Shown piece by piece: positions 22,572 to 31,627 of a DNA stretch of 37,457 bases. The stretch comes from DATLFA01 sp039934635 (GTDB lineage: Bacteria; Actinomycetota; Acidimicrobiia; Acidimicrobiales; WLNW01). Each line of letters begins with the position of its first letter. Within the stretch, counting starts at the first letter, position 1. The stretch lies in contig JBDTLT010000029.1 in assembly GCA_039934635.1 (NCBI GenBank), positions 1 through 37,457 of the forward strand, read 5' to 3'. Under the pieces are notes generated by a model that was not told the DNA's origin, did not search any database, and saw nothing but the letters and a program-made list of their open reading frames with translations. The position numbers were made by a program, and so were the translations under genes.

Positions 22572-24190
22572 TCACGCAGGTGCTCGACACGGCCATCGCC
22601 GCCGACACGATGGGCGGCTTGCTCGACTGGCGCGTCAAAGAGTCGCCCGACCTGGCCTTCGCACAATGCGGCGATGAACGCGTGACGTATGGCGAACTCG
22701 ACGCGCTGGTCGTGCAGGTGCAGCGTGCATTCGCGGCGCAGGGTCTCGAGCCCGGCGCGCGTGTCGCGCTGCTCGCGCACAATTCGATCTGGCACTTGGC
22801 GGTGATGTTCGCCTGCGCGCGGGCGGGCGTGTTGTGGTGCCCGATGAACGTCAGCCTCGGCAGCGACGACCTCGCGTACACGGTGGGCGACGTCGATCCC
22901 GCGCTCGTGATCGCCGACACCTCGCTGGTCGAGTCGTTGAGCGGCGACGTCACAGCGCCGATCGTCGTCATCGGCGACAAGGACGCGGCCTCGTCGATCG
23001 AACAGTGGACGGCCGCCGCCGCCGATGCCGTGCCGCTACGGGCCGAGACGGTGCGGGCCGGTGACGCGTTCTGCATCATGTACTCCGGCGGCACGACTGG
23101 TCGCCCCAAAGGTGTGATCCTGCCGCACTTCGCAGCAGTCTCGTGCGGGTACCGACTCGCACACGTGGCGAAGTGGCAGAGCGACGAAATCTTCTACTCG
23201 ACGTCGCATCTGTTCCACGCGTATCTGCCGTGCGCGATCGTGCCGTTCTGCATGGCCTACGGCTTCAAGGTCTGCTTCGACGACTGGTTCAGTGCGTCGC
23301 GCTTCTTCGACCGTGTTCGCGAGTGCGGCGCCACGATCATCGATCCGTTCATCGGCATGGCCGGCGCACTCCTTGCGCAGCCCGAGCGACCCGACGATCG
23401 GGATCATCCTGCGCGCATCGCGGTCAGTGGCTTCGGCGGCGCCGACCCCAATGCGGTCGCGATCCGGCGACGCTTCGAACAACGCTTCGGTGTCGCGACC
23501 TACCAGCCCTACGGCCAGACCGAAGCGGGTGGCTTCATCACCGTCGAGACGACGCACGAGCCACAACGATTCGGATCCTCGGGCCGGCTCACCGGATGGT
23601 ATGACGCGATCATCGTCGACGACGACGGCATGCCGATGGGCGCGGGCGCCGAAGGCGAGCTCTGGGTGCGCCCGCGATTCCCGCACGTGATGGCGCACGG
23701 CTATCTCAATCGCGCGGAAGACACGCTCGCGAACTGGCGCAACTTGTGGGTGCACACGGGTGACCGGTGCTCGATCGACACCGATGGCTATCTCTGGTTC
23801 GTGGGTCGCGGTGGACATTTCTTGCGGCGGCGCGGCGAACTGGTGTCGATCGGTGAGGTCGAGATGGTGCTGTCCGATCATCCTTCGGTCGTTGAGGTGG
23901 CGGTTGTGGCCGTGCCATCACCGATGGGCGAAGACGATGCGCGTTGTTCGGTCGTCCTCGAGCCGGGCGCGTCGTTGACCGCCCCCGCCTTGGTCGAGTG
24001 GGCCCTCGAACGCTTGGCGCCGTTCAAGGTGCCGCGTTTCGTCGAGTTCGTCACCGAATTGCCCCGCACCGCGGCCAAGGCAGAGATCGATCGCCCCGCA
24101 CTCGCCCGCGCCGGCACTACCGACTGCTACGACCGCGAGGCCGACGTGCGTTTCAAACCACCGTCGATCAAACGCGACGAGGCCAAATGA
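22568..24190 (+). CDS. Acyl-CoA ligase (AMP-binding, CaiC-like) 1
   Basis: A 540-residue ANL-superfamily ligase. The P-loop is IMYSGGTTGRPKGVILPH, the aromatic-Gly-Glu motif appears as YQPYGQTEAGGF, the adenylate Asp is in VHTGDR, and the hinge region reads FLRRRGELVSIGEVE, resembling the RRRGENIS of carnitine/crotonobetaine-CoA ligases. The A10 Lys is in LPRTAAKAEIDR, without the common TGK wording. The start is a GTG at 22568 overlapping the upstream stop. It would activate a pathway carboxylate, using ATP and CoA, in the cytoplasm. It is one of two ligases in this operon, separated by a CapA-like gene. Confidence 0.92.
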   Translation: MITQVLDTAIAADTMGGLLDWRVKESPDLAFAQCGDERVTYGELDALVVQVQRAFAAQGLEPGARVALLAHNSIWHLAVMFACARAGVLWCPMNVSLGSDDLAYTVGDVDPALVIADTSLVESLSGDVTAPIVVIGDKDAASSIEQWTAAAADAVPLRAETVRAGDAFCIMYSGGTTGRPKGVILPHFAAVSCGYRLAHVAKWQSDEIFYSTSHLFHAYLPCAIVPFCMAYGFKVCFDDWFSASRFFDRVRECGATIIDPFIGMAGALLAQPERPDDRDHPARIAVSGFGGADPNAVAIRRRFEQRFGVATYQPYGQTEAGGFITVETTHEPQRFGSSGRLTGWYDAIIVDDDGMPMGAGAEGELWVRPRFPHVMAHGYLNRAEDTLANWRNLWVHTGDRCSIDTDGYLWFVGRGGHFLRRRGELVSIGEVEMVLSDHPSVVEVAVVAVPSPMGEDDARCSVVLEPGASLTAPALVEWALERLAPFKVPRFVEFVTELPRTAAKAEIDRPALARAGTTDCYDREADVRFKPPSIKRDEAK

Positions 24191-25368
24191 GCGACTCCTA
24201 TGACCTCATCCTCTGTGCGGTCGGGGACACGCTCATCAATCATGCCGACCCGATGGCCGGCTTCGCTCCCAGCGCGCCGATACTCGAAGCGGCCGACATC
24301 GTGTTCGCGAACTGCGAGGGCATCTATGTGCGCGAGTCGTCGCCGATGCTGCTGGCGTCCGATGCAAAGAACGCGCACGGCCTGACTGTCGGCAACGTGA
24401 GTGTCATGTCGCTGGCGAACAATCACGTGATGGATGCCGGCCCGACCGGCCTATTCCAAACGATCGAGATCCTCGATGAGGTCGGCGTGCGCGGCGTAGG
24501 CGCGGGACGTGATCTCGACGAAGCGCGGCGGCCGGTGGTGCTCGATCGGCGCGGCATGCGCGTCGCATTCGTGGCGGCGGCGTCGACGTTCCCGGCGGGG
24601 ATCGAAGCCAAGCGAGGGCGCCCCGGCATCAACCCGCTGCGCTTCCACAACCACTACTACCTGGCAGAGGGCGATCTCGAGCACAACCCGGGCGTCATGC
24701 CCGAGGTGATGGTGATCCCGTGGCCTCAGGACATCGAAGCGATGCGGGCGGCGATCGCCGCGGCGCGTGCCGTTGCCGACTTCGTCGTCTTCACGGTGCA
24801 CTGGGGCGAGCCCGTGCGGCCGGTGACGGTGCAGGACTTCGAACGCGAGACGACGCGCATCGCGGTAGAGGCCGGCGCGGATCTCGTGTTGTGCCATCAC
24901 CACCACATCGTGCGGGGCGTCGCCTTCCACGGCGGTGCGCCGATCTTTCACGGTTTGGGCAACTTCGTTTTCCACACGCAGGGTTTCGGAGCGATCCCGG
25001 CGAATGTGAAACGGATCCTCGAAAAGCAGGGCGGTGAATACGCGCCTGCGTTCTACGAGGACTACCCGATGTTCCCGATGCACCCCGAGTCGCGCATCAC
25101 GTTCATCGGTGTGTGCGGCATTCGCGACGGCAAGGTGGCGCGCTGCGGCGCGATACCGGCGATGGTGCGACCCGACGGTTCGGTCGATCCGCTGCATCTC
25201 GACAGCGTCGAAGGCCGGGCGGTCGCCGACTACCTCGCGCGCAGCAATGCCGCGGCGGAGCTGGGCACTGTCATGCGCGCCGACGGCGGCATCGAGCTTG
25301 GCGGCTTCCGCGCACTCGACATCGTGCCGCTCGATGCTGTGCCCCTCGATACAGAGGCGAGCGCGTGA
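24187..25368 (+). CDS. CapA-like calcineurin-fold phosphoesterase
   Basis: A 393-residue PGA_cap family (PF09587) protein. Metal-site motifs appear in order: CAVGDTLINHAD, FANCEG, LANNHVMDAG, VHWGEP, LCHHHHIVRGV and HGLGNFVF. CapA is known from poly-gamma-glutamate capsule synthesis, but many homologues occur inside unrelated actinobacterial catabolic operons with no assigned role. No signal peptide or membrane segment is visible, so this copy should be cytoplasmic, unlike membrane-anchored CapA. ATGA and GTGA overlaps tie it to acyl-CoA ligases on both sides. It could hydrolyse a phosphoester, or catalyse amide-bond chemistry on a pathway acid; neither can be decided here. Confidence 0.85.
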   Translation: MSDSYDLILCAVGDTLINHADPMAGFAPSAPILEAADIVFANCEGIYVRESSPMLLASDAKNAHGLTVGNVSVMSLANNHVMDAGPTGLFQTIEILDEVGVRGVGAGRDLDEARRPVVLDRRGMRVAFVAAASTFPAGIEAKRGRPGINPLRFHNHYYLAEGDLEHNPGVMPEVMVIPWPQDIEAMRAAIAAARAVADFVVFTVHWGEPVRPVTVQDFERETTRIAVEAGADLVLCHHHHIVRGVAFHGGAPIFHGLGNFVFHTQGFGAIPANVKRILEKQGGEYAPAFYEDYPMFPMHPESRITFIGVCGIRDGKVARCGAIPAMVRPDGSVDPLHLDSVEGRAVADYLARSNAAAELGTVMRADGGIELGGFRALDIVPLDAVPLDTEASA

Positions 25369-26909
25369 CATCGATCCCCTACGTGATTGCGCGCGCCGCC
25401 CGCACATTCGGCGACGCAGTCGCGGTGTCCGACGAGCGCACCACGTTGTCGTTTCGCGCGGTCGACGAACGCTCGAATCGCCTGGCGAACGCGCTGCTCG
25501 CGCTCTCGTCAGAGCCGTCAGGCCGCGTCGCGCTCCTCACGCCCAACCGGCTCGAATCGGTGGAGCTCGACTTCGCGATCGCCAAGGCCGGCAAGGTGCG
25601 GGTTCCGGTCAATACACGTCTCTCGACCGACGAGCGCGCATTCATCCTCGAAAATTCGGGCGCCGAGACGTTGTTGTTCGATGCGGGCGAGGCCGAGTTC
25701 GTGGCCGCGATACGCGACCGTGTCGGCGTACGCAACTACGTGTCGATCGGCGGTCGCAGCGAGGCCAGCCTGCACTACGACGCGGTGCTCGCCGACGGCA
25801 GTGCGAGTGCCCCCGGGGTAGAGATCAACGCCGACGATCCGTCGTTCATCCTCTACACGTCGGGTACGACGGGGCGCCCCAAAGGCGCCACCGCGACCCA
25901 GGCGAGCCGGTGGGCCGCGACGGTCAGCATGCTCACCGATGAGATCGAGGCGGTGCCCGGTGATGCGATGGTGCACGTCGGCTCGATGGCGCACGGCAGC
26001 GGATCGAAAGTGCTCGCGTATTTCTTGCGGGGCGCCCGCAACATCGCGGTTGCGAAGTGGGACGCAGAGTCGTTCATCGATCTGGTCGCACGCGAGAGGG
26101 CAACCGCGAGCTTTCTCGTGCCGACGATGATCTCGATGCTCGTCGAGGCACGCCGCGCGAACCCGCGGGTCGATCTCTCGTCGCTCAAGACCCTGAGCTA
26201 TGGCGGGGCCCCGATCGCGCCCGCGTTGCTGCGCACCGCGCTCGATGAGTTGGGGAACGTCTTCGTGCAGGTCTACGGATCGTGTGAAGCCCCGCACCCC
26301 GTACTGGTGCTCAGCCGGGCCGATCACCTCACCGCCGACCAATCGCGTCTCGGTTCGGTCGGCCGTGAGGTCACCGCCTGCCAGGTGCTGATCGCCGACG
26401 CCGATGGTCGCGCGGCGGCCCCCGGCGAAAAGGGCGAGATGTGGATCAAGGGCGACAATGTCATGCGCGGCTATTGGGACAACGCCGAGGCCACTGCCGC
26501 GGTGTTGATCGATGGCTGGTACCGCACCGGTGACATCGCCACGCAAGATGCCAACGGTTTCTTCACGATCGTCGATCGTGAGCGCGACATGATCATCAGC
26601 GGCGGCCTCAACGTGTATCCGGCCGAAATCGAAGCCGCGCTGCACCGTCATCCTGCGGTGCTCGAGTGCGCCGTCTTCGGTGTCCCCGACTCGCGGTGGG
26701 GCGAGGCGGTCACCGCCGCGGTGGTGGTGCGCACGGGAGCGACTGTCACCGAATCCGAACTCGTCGAGCATTGCCGCGATCTGGTGGCCGGGTACAAGAA
26801 GCCCAAGCACATCGAGTTCCACGCGCAACTGCCCAAGGGCGCGACCGGCAAGATCCTCAAGCGGTCGCTGCGCGATCCTCATTGGGTGGGGCAGTCGCGT
26901 GCCGTCTGA
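25365..26909 (+). CDS. Acyl-CoA ligase (AMP-binding) 2
   Basis: A 514-residue ANL ligase with P-loop ILYTSGTTGRPKGATAT, VYGSCEAPH in place of the YGxTE motif (Ser-Cys-Glu-Ala), YRTGD with the adenylate Asp, DMIISGGLNVYPAEIE at the hinge and LPKGATGKILKR with the A10 Lys. It resembles FadD3/medium-chain and cyclohexane-carboxylate-type ligases in layout. The GTG start at 25365 overlaps the upstream stop. Its 3' end overlaps the thiolase gene by 11 bases, so the ligase product may feed the thiolase. Two ligases in one operon suggest activation of two different acids, for example a side chain and a ring fragment. Confidence 0.92.
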   Translation: MTSIPYVIARAARTFGDAVAVSDERTTLSFRAVDERSNRLANALLALSSEPSGRVALLTPNRLESVELDFAIAKAGKVRVPVNTRLSTDERAFILENSGAETLLFDAGEAEFVAAIRDRVGVRNYVSIGGRSEASLHYDAVLADGSASAPGVEINADDPSFILYTSGTTGRPKGATATQASRWAATVSMLTDEIEAVPGDAMVHVGSMAHGSGSKVLAYFLRGARNIAVAKWDAESFIDLVARERATASFLVPTMISMLVEARRANPRVDLSSLKTLSYGGAPIAPALLRTALDELGNVFVQVYGSCEAPHPVLVLSRADHLTADQSRLGSVGREVTACQVLIADADGRAAAPGEKGEMWIKGDNVMRGYWDNAEATAAVLIDGWYRTGDIATQDANGFFTIVDRERDMIISGGLNVYPAEIEAALHRHPAVLECAVFGVPDSRWGEAVTAAVVVRTGATVTESELVEHCRDLVAGYKKPKHIEFHAQLPKGATGKILKRSLRDPHWVGQSRAV

Positions 26910-28107
26910 ACCCCGGAGCGGTGCCGACATCGTGCTCGTCGCGGCGGCGCGCACGCCGTTCACGCGCTTCGGCGGTTCGCTGGCCGCGTTGACAATCCCC
27001 GATCTCGCGCGGCACGCGGTAGCCGGCGCGCTCGCCCGCGCCGGAGTGGCACCGACCGACGTCGACGAACTCGTGCTCGGCGTGAACCTGCCCGGGTCCG
27101 ATCGCTCGCTCGCGCGCCAGGCGATGTTGCACGCGGGCATACCGACCGACAGTGTCGCGTACACCGTCGATCGGGCATGTTGTTCGTCCTTGTCGGCTAT
27201 CACGCTCGCCGCGCGTGCGTTGCGCCTCGGTGAATCGACGGTCGCCGTCGCGGGTGGCGCCGAGAACATGAGCCGCGTGCCGTATTTTCTCGAAGGCCTA
27301 CGATTCGGCGAGCGCCTCGGCGACGTCGTCTTGAAGGATCAGCTCGTGATCTCGTGTCCCTACACGGGCGTGCCGCGAGCACAGCAGGCGGCCGATGAGG
27401 CCGCGCTCTTCGCCATCGGACGCGATCAGCAAGACGAATTCGCGCTGCGGTCACAACAGCTCTACGCGGAGGCGAAGGCGCGCGGTGATTTAGCGCAAGA
27501 GATCGTGCCCGTAACGCTCGACAACGCGACGGTGCTCTCGGCCGACGAGGGACCGCGCCCCGACACAAGTCTGGCAAAGCTCGCCGCTCTGCCCACAGTG
27601 AACGGCAGCTCCACGGTCACCGCGGGCAATGCGCCCGGTTTGTCGACCGGTGCATCCGCGGTGGTACTGATGTCGCGAGCGGAGGCCGACCGGCGCGGCC
27701 TGCAGTCGCTCGCCACGCTCGTCGCCACTGCGATGGCGTCCGGTCATCCCGCCGCCATCGCGTCGATCCCGGCGGTCAGCGCCGCCAAAGTACTGGCGCG
27801 TGCCGGCATGACCCTCGACCAGATGGACATCATCGAGATCAACGAGGCGTTCGCGGCGGTGCCGCTGGTGGCGACCGCAGTGTTGGGTGGCGGTGATTCC
27901 GGGAGCGTGCGCGGCCTCCGCGACCGGCTGAATCTCAATGGCGGCGCGATCGCCATCGGTCATCCGACAGGAGCGACCGCGGCGCGGCTCGTCATGACGG
28001 CCGCTTTCGCGCTGGCGCGTCGCGGCGGGGGACACGCTTTGGTTTCGATATGCGGCGGTATCGGCGAGGCCGAGGCCGCAGTGATCCGAGTCGACGAAAA
28101 GAACTAG
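26899..28107 (+). CDS. Acetyl-CoA acetyltransferase-type thiolase
   Basis: A 402-residue thiolase with complete catalysis: nucleophile Cys94 in DRACCSSLSAI, GGAENMSRVPYFL, INEAFA, NGGAIAIGHPTGATAAR with the activating His, and SICGGIGEAEA with the second Cys. Start: GTG at 26899, inside the ligase gene (11-base overlap); no later start retains the first strand IVLVAAARTPF. Unlike the two thiolase/DUF35 enzymes in the window it has the standard residue set, so it should carry out thiolytic cleavage of a 3-ketoacyl-CoA in the final beta-oxidation step. Confidence 0.93.
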   Translation: MPSEPRSGADIVLVAAARTPFTRFGGSLAALTIPDLARHAVAGALARAGVAPTDVDELVLGVNLPGSDRSLARQAMLHAGIPTDSVAYTVDRACCSSLSAITLAARALRLGESTVAVAGGAENMSRVPYFLEGLRFGERLGDVVLKDQLVISCPYTGVPRAQQAADEAALFAIGRDQQDEFALRSQQLYAEAKARGDLAQEIVPVTLDNATVLSADEGPRPDTSLAKLAALPTVNGSSTVTAGNAPGLSTGASAVVLMSRAEADRRGLQSLATLVATAMASGHPAAIASIPAVSAAKVLARAGMTLDQMDIIEINEAFAAVPLVATAVLGGGDSGSVRGLRDRLNLNGGAIAIGHPTGATAARLVMTAAFALARRGGGHALVSICGGIGEAEAAVIRVDEKN

Positions 28108-28116
28108 GGGGCAATC

Positions 28117-29241
28117 GTGAAGACGCGTGCAGCAATATTGCGAGCAGTGAAGACGCCGTGGAGTGTCGAAGAGGTCGAGGTCGATGCGCCTCGCGAAGAC
28201 GAAGTGTTGGTTCGTGTGCTCGCGGCTGGGCTCTGCCACAGCGACGACCACGCGGTGCAAGGTGACGTGCCGGCAAACTGGCCGTACATCGGTGGACACG
28301 AGGGTGCGGGCATCGTCGAGGCGGTCGGCTCGCGGGTGACGCGGGTCGCGCCCGGTGACCACGTGGCGTTCAGCTTCCTGCCCGAGTGCGGCGTGTGCGC
28401 GGCGTGCCTGGCGGGCCGGCGCGAGGGCTGTATCAAACAGATCGAGGAAGGTACCGGCCTTCAGCTACAGGATCAGACTGCGCGCCACCACGACGCCGCC
28501 AACGGTGAGGATCTGTTCTTGTTCTGCAGCCTCGGTACGTTCTCCGAGCGGACGGTGGTGCACGAGCTCCAAGTGATCAAGATCGACCCCGACGTCTCCT
28601 TTGCGGCCGCCGCGTTGGTGAGCTGCGGCGTGGGCACCGGTTGGGGCGCCGCGGTGCGCAGTTCACAGGTACAACGCGGCGACACCGTGGTCGTCGTCGG
28701 CCTGGGCGGGCTCGGTATGTCGGCGGTGCAAGGGTTCCGTTACGCGGGCGCGGCCAACATCGTCGGAATCGACCCGGTGGTCGGCAAGCACGCGCTGGCC
28801 CGCAAGTTTGGTGCGACGCACACCGTTGCGTCGATCGAGGAAGCGGCGACCGTGATCGCGGGGCTCACTGACGGCCGCATGGCCGAGCGCGGTGTGATCA
28901 CGATCGGCGGCCCAGGCTCCGGCGCGATCCTCGCGTCGATCATGGCGCTCATCGGCCGCCGCGGTCGCATGGTGATGGCGTCGATCTCGCCGGTGGCGCA
29001 GATCGACGTCAAGCTCAGCTTGATCGACTTGACGATGGGCGAAAAGGAGCTCGTTGGTTCCATCTACGGTCACGGCTCGGCCGAGCGCGACGTCCCCGCG
29101 TTGCTCGCGCTCTACAAAGCGGGCGAACTCGACCTCGATTCGCTCATCACCGCGCGCTACTCGCTCGACCAGATCAACGAGGGGTATTCCGCGATGCACG
29201 CCGGCAGCAACATCCGGGGTGTCATCGACATGCAGTCATGA
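28117..29241 (+). CDS. Zinc-dependent alcohol dehydrogenase, NDMA-dependent type
   Basis: A 374-residue MDR-family dehydrogenase. The catalytic zinc ligands are in GLCHSDD and GGHEGAG, the structural zinc site is CGVCAACLAGRREGC, and the Rossmann motif is VVVGLGGLGMSAVQG. The insertion around HHDAANGEDLFLFCSLGTFSERTVVHE is typical of the actinobacterial NDMA-dependent (bound NAD, mycofactocin-linked) alcohol dehydrogenases. The GTG start at 28117 is preceded by a GGGGG ribosome-binding site. No mycofactocin genes are in the window. It likely oxidises a pathway alcohol, perhaps the product of the P450 that follows eight bases after its stop. Confidence 0.9.
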   Translation: MKTRAAILRAVKTPWSVEEVEVDAPREDEVLVRVLAAGLCHSDDHAVQGDVPANWPYIGGHEGAGIVEAVGSRVTRVAPGDHVAFSFLPECGVCAACLAGRREGCIKQIEEGTGLQLQDQTARHHDAANGEDLFLFCSLGTFSERTVVHELQVIKIDPDVSFAAAALVSCGVGTGWGAAVRSSQVQRGDTVVVVGLGGLGMSAVQGFRYAGAANIVGIDPVVGKHALARKFGATHTVASIEEAATVIAGLTDGRMAERGVITIGGPGSGAILASIMALIGRRGRMVMASISPVAQIDVKLSLIDLTMGEKELVGSIYGHGSAERDVPALLALYKAGELDLDSLITARYSLDQINEGYSAMHAGSNIRGVIDMQS

Positions 29242-29248
29242 GGCTGCG

Positions 29249-30424
29249 ATGCTGAAGTACGACCCGTACGACGCAGATGCGATGCGCGACCCGTATCCCA
29301 TCTATCGCCGTCTCCGTGACGAGGATCCGGTCCATCACATCGAGGCATACGGCGCGTGGGCGGTGACGCGCATGGACGATGTGTGGGCCTGTTTCGCCCG
29401 ACCCGATGTGTATTCGAACAGCGCCGGCATCACCGGCGCGCAACTGTTGCAACGGCGGATGGGCGCGTATCCCGCGCTCGGCAATCTCGACCCGCCCGTG
29501 CACACCGAGCGGCGGCGGGCGGTCAAGTCGTGGTTCGGTGCGCGCCCGGCGCAAGCGTCGCGCCAGTGGATACACGACGAGTGCCGGGCCCGCCTCGTGG
29601 CGCTGCGCGAGCGAGAGAGCTTCGACGCGGTGGTCGACTACGGCTTGCACTTGTCGGTCACCGTGGTGTGCGAACTCCTGGCGATTCCTCCGTCGGACCG
29701 CCCCCTGCTCACTGATTGGGTGCGGTCGATCTTCTACCGGCCGGCGGCCGAGGCAGGGCTCACCGAAGCGGGCGCCGCGGCGTATGCGCACATCCTCGAC
29801 TACTGCGCGGCGCACGCGCGATCACGGCGACGCGATGGCGTTGTCGAGTCGGCCGCGCCGCCCGCCCTGCTCGATGGCTACCTCGCGATGGGCCTCGATG
29901 ACGATTCGCTCGCGTCGCATCTTCGCGAAGTGGTGATCGGTGGCTCCGAGACGAATCCGAAGGTGCTGGCGGCGGCCATCCATCGGCTCGCGCAGCACGA
30001 GGCGCAACGGGCGCAGGTCGCGGCCGACCCCTCTTTGGCCGCGAAGGCGTTCAACGAGGCACTGCGGCTCGATACCCCGGGTCAGTTCATGGGGCGCGTG
30101 GTACTGCGCGACACCGACCTCGTGGGCCGGCGCTTGGCCCGTGGTGATGTGGCGCTGCTGATGATCGCATCGGCGAACCGCGACGATCGCGAATTCGACG
30201 ACCCCGATGCCTTTGATCTGCACCGGCCGGCGCGCCGGGCCGTCGGCTACGGGTCGGGCCCGCACTTTTGCATCGGGCGTCATCTGGCGGGTGTCGAGGG
30301 CGAGGTGGCCCTCGTCGAACTGTTGGCGGCGGACCCTCACTATGAGGTGGACCTTTCGGCGGCGACCCGGGCCCACCACGAGATGGTGCACGGATTCACG
30401 GCGTTACCGGTGCGGTGGTCGTGA
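29249..30424 (+). CDS. Cytochrome P450
   Basis: A 391-residue bacterial P450. The I-helix segment is VVIGGSETNPK (the acid-alcohol pair is Glu-Thr), the K-helix ExxR is EALR in NEALRLDTPGQ, and the heme loop YGSGPHFCIGRHLAG contains the thiolate ligand Cys341. It is soluble, with no N-terminal anchor, and needs ferredoxin and reductase from elsewhere, since none is in the window. It is the last gene of the rightward operon that starts near 19739 and follows the NDMA-type alcohol dehydrogenase closely. The pair suggests hydroxylation then oxidation of an alkyl group or ring carbon. Confidence 0.95.
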   Translation: MLKYDPYDADAMRDPYPIYRRLRDEDPVHHIEAYGAWAVTRMDDVWACFARPDVYSNSAGITGAQLLQRRMGAYPALGNLDPPVHTERRRAVKSWFGARPAQASRQWIHDECRARLVALRERESFDAVVDYGLHLSVTVVCELLAIPPSDRPLLTDWVRSIFYRPAAEAGLTEAGAAAYAHILDYCAAHARSRRRDGVVESAAPPALLDGYLAMGLDDDSLASHLREVVIGGSETNPKVLAAAIHRLAQHEAQRAQVAADPSLAAKAFNEALRLDTPGQFMGRVVLRDTDLVGRRLARGDVALLMIASANRDDREFDDPDAFDLHRPARRAVGYGSGPHFCIGRHLAGVEGEVALVELLAADPHYEVDLSAATRAHHEMVHGFTALPVRWS

Positions 30425-30459
30425 GCGCCCGGCCGTTCGAACCCGACCAGAGAATCCAG

Positions 30460-30482
30460 TATGCTGAATCAGCCTCCACATT
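30460..30482. promoter_or_regulatory. Operator-like site E
   Basis: Right arm TCCACATT (30475-30482) matches the reference arm in 7 of 8 bases; the left arm TATGCTGA is weak (4 of 8), with a 7-base spacer. TATGCT (30460-30465) is a plausible -10 element. It lies in the 136-base gap before the mutase operon at 30561, whose remainder shows no other feature. Confidence 0.45.
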
Positions 30483-30560
30483 GTGTAGACATCGCGGCCT
30501 GAGGGCGGCGGGAGCGCGAAGCTGGGTGTCGTCGAGCGGGGAAGGGACGGTGGATCGGGA

Positions 30561-30977
30561 ATGCTGCGGCCCTATCGGGTGATCGTCGCCAAGCCGGGGC
30601 TCGACGGGCATGACCGGGGCGCACGCGTCGTGGCCCGCACGCTGCGCGATGCCGGGTTCGAAGTCATCTACCTCGGTCTCTTCCAGACGGCGCAGACGAT
30701 CACGCGCGTGGCGGTCGACGAGGACGTCGATGCCGTCGGGCTGTCGATCCTGTCCGGTGCGCACGGCACGCTGTTCCCCGACGTGATGGCCGCGCTGCGC
30801 GAAGCAGGCCTCGATGACGTGCTCGTGTTCGGCGGTGGCGTCATCCCCGCGGCCGACGTCGAGGCACTCCAAGCCGACGGCGTGGCCCGCGTCTTCACGC
30901 CGGGCGCAGGCCTCGCCGACATCAGCCAATGGCTGGCCGACACTCTGGACCAGCGCGAGAGCGCGCTGAGGAGGTAG
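30561..30977 (+). CDS. B12-binding small subunit of a split acyl-CoA mutase
   Basis: A 138-residue cobalamin-binding domain with the base-off signature GLDGHDRGARVVA (DxHxxG; His ligates cobalt), SILSGAHGT and FGGGVIPAADVEAL. In methylmalonyl-CoA mutases of most actinobacteria this domain is fused to the large subunit; here it is a separate protein, as in isobutyryl- and 2-hydroxyisobutyryl-CoA mutases. The matching catalytic subunit lies at 33237-34916, two genes downstream. It is the first gene after a 136-base promoter region that contains operator-like site E. No G-protein chaperone (MeaB/ArgK type) is seen in the window. Confidence 0.93.
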   Translation: MLRPYRVIVAKPGLDGHDRGARVVARTLRDAGFEVIYLGLFQTAQTITRVAVDEDVDAVGLSILSGAHGTLFPDVMAALREAGLDDVLVFGGGVIPAADVEALQADGVARVFTPGAGLADISQWLADTLDQRESALRR

Positions 30978-30983
30978 CTGCAC

Positions 30984-31625
30984 ATGCAAAACGAGGACTA
31001 CGCCTACGACCCGTTTCTCTTCTATCCGGGCGCGCGGTTGTCGGCCGAAGAGCGCCATCGCATGGATACCTACGAGATCAAGATCGACGAGGTCACCGTC
31101 GACCATCTGGTCTACGCGATGAGCAAGCAGATCGAGAACAACTTCCAGACCTTCTACTCCGTTGCCGAAGAGATCATCGGCGAGGAGAAAGCGCTCGAGA
31201 TCGCGCACGAGATCGGTCGTCGCTATGGCGGCCGCGGCTATGAGACGTTGCTCGAGGCATACGGCACGGCCGGTTCGGGCAGCGCGCGCCACATGGCGCT
31301 CTACCAAGACCTCGTACACAGCATTCGCGGACCCAAGCACGCGTCCGCGCTCTATGCCCAACACGACGAAGGCCGTTGCGTCGTCAAGCGCAAAGAGTGC
31401 ATCTACTTCAACGAAGATCGTCCCGAAAACGGCAAGTACACCGGCGCGTTCGAATCCGGATGCTTCGAGGGGTACTGCGCCGCCGACGAGAACTTGTTGC
31501 GAGTCGAGGTACATCGCTGCCGGTGGAAAGGCGACGCCGGCTGCGAGCAGCACTGGGTTTACCGAGAGACGCCCGATGACCCACCGATCCCGGAGATCAG
31601 CGTGGCGCGAGAGACTGGAGAGTGA
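30984..31625 (+). CDS. Uncharacterised cysteine-containing protein (ATC hydrolase/V4R-like)
   Basis: A 213-residue soluble protein with a strong AGGAGGT ribosome-binding site. The first half is helical (VYAMSKQIENNFQTFYSVAEE, EIAHEIGRRYGGRGYETLLE); the second half has Cys in RCVVKRKECIYFNED, ESGCFEGYCAADE and VHRCRWKGDAGCEQHW. The Gly-Asp-Ala-Gly-Cys-Glu ending is reminiscent of V4R and L-2-amino-thiazoline-4-carboxylate hydrolase-like domains, which bind small ligands or metal. No function can be assigned. It sits between the B12 subunit and the KstD-like dehydrogenase with short spacing, so it belongs to the mutase operon and may be a chaperone, hydrolase or sensor for that step. Confidence 0.7.
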   Translation: MQNEDYAYDPFLFYPGARLSAEERHRMDTYEIKIDEVTVDHLVYAMSKQIENNFQTFYSVAEEIIGEEKALEIAHEIGRRYGGRGYETLLEAYGTAGSGSARHMALYQDLVHSIRGPKHASALYAQHDEGRCVVKRKECIYFNEDRPENGKYTGAFESGCFEGYCAADENLLRVEVHRCRWKGDAGCEQHWVYRETPDDPPIPEISVARETGE

Positions 31626-31627
31626 AA

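Noticed and set aside
25518..27269. 583-codon antisense frame opposite ligase 2 and the thiolase
   Set aside because: Typical GC-rich antisense shadow; the plus-strand genes carry complete family motifs over the same bases.
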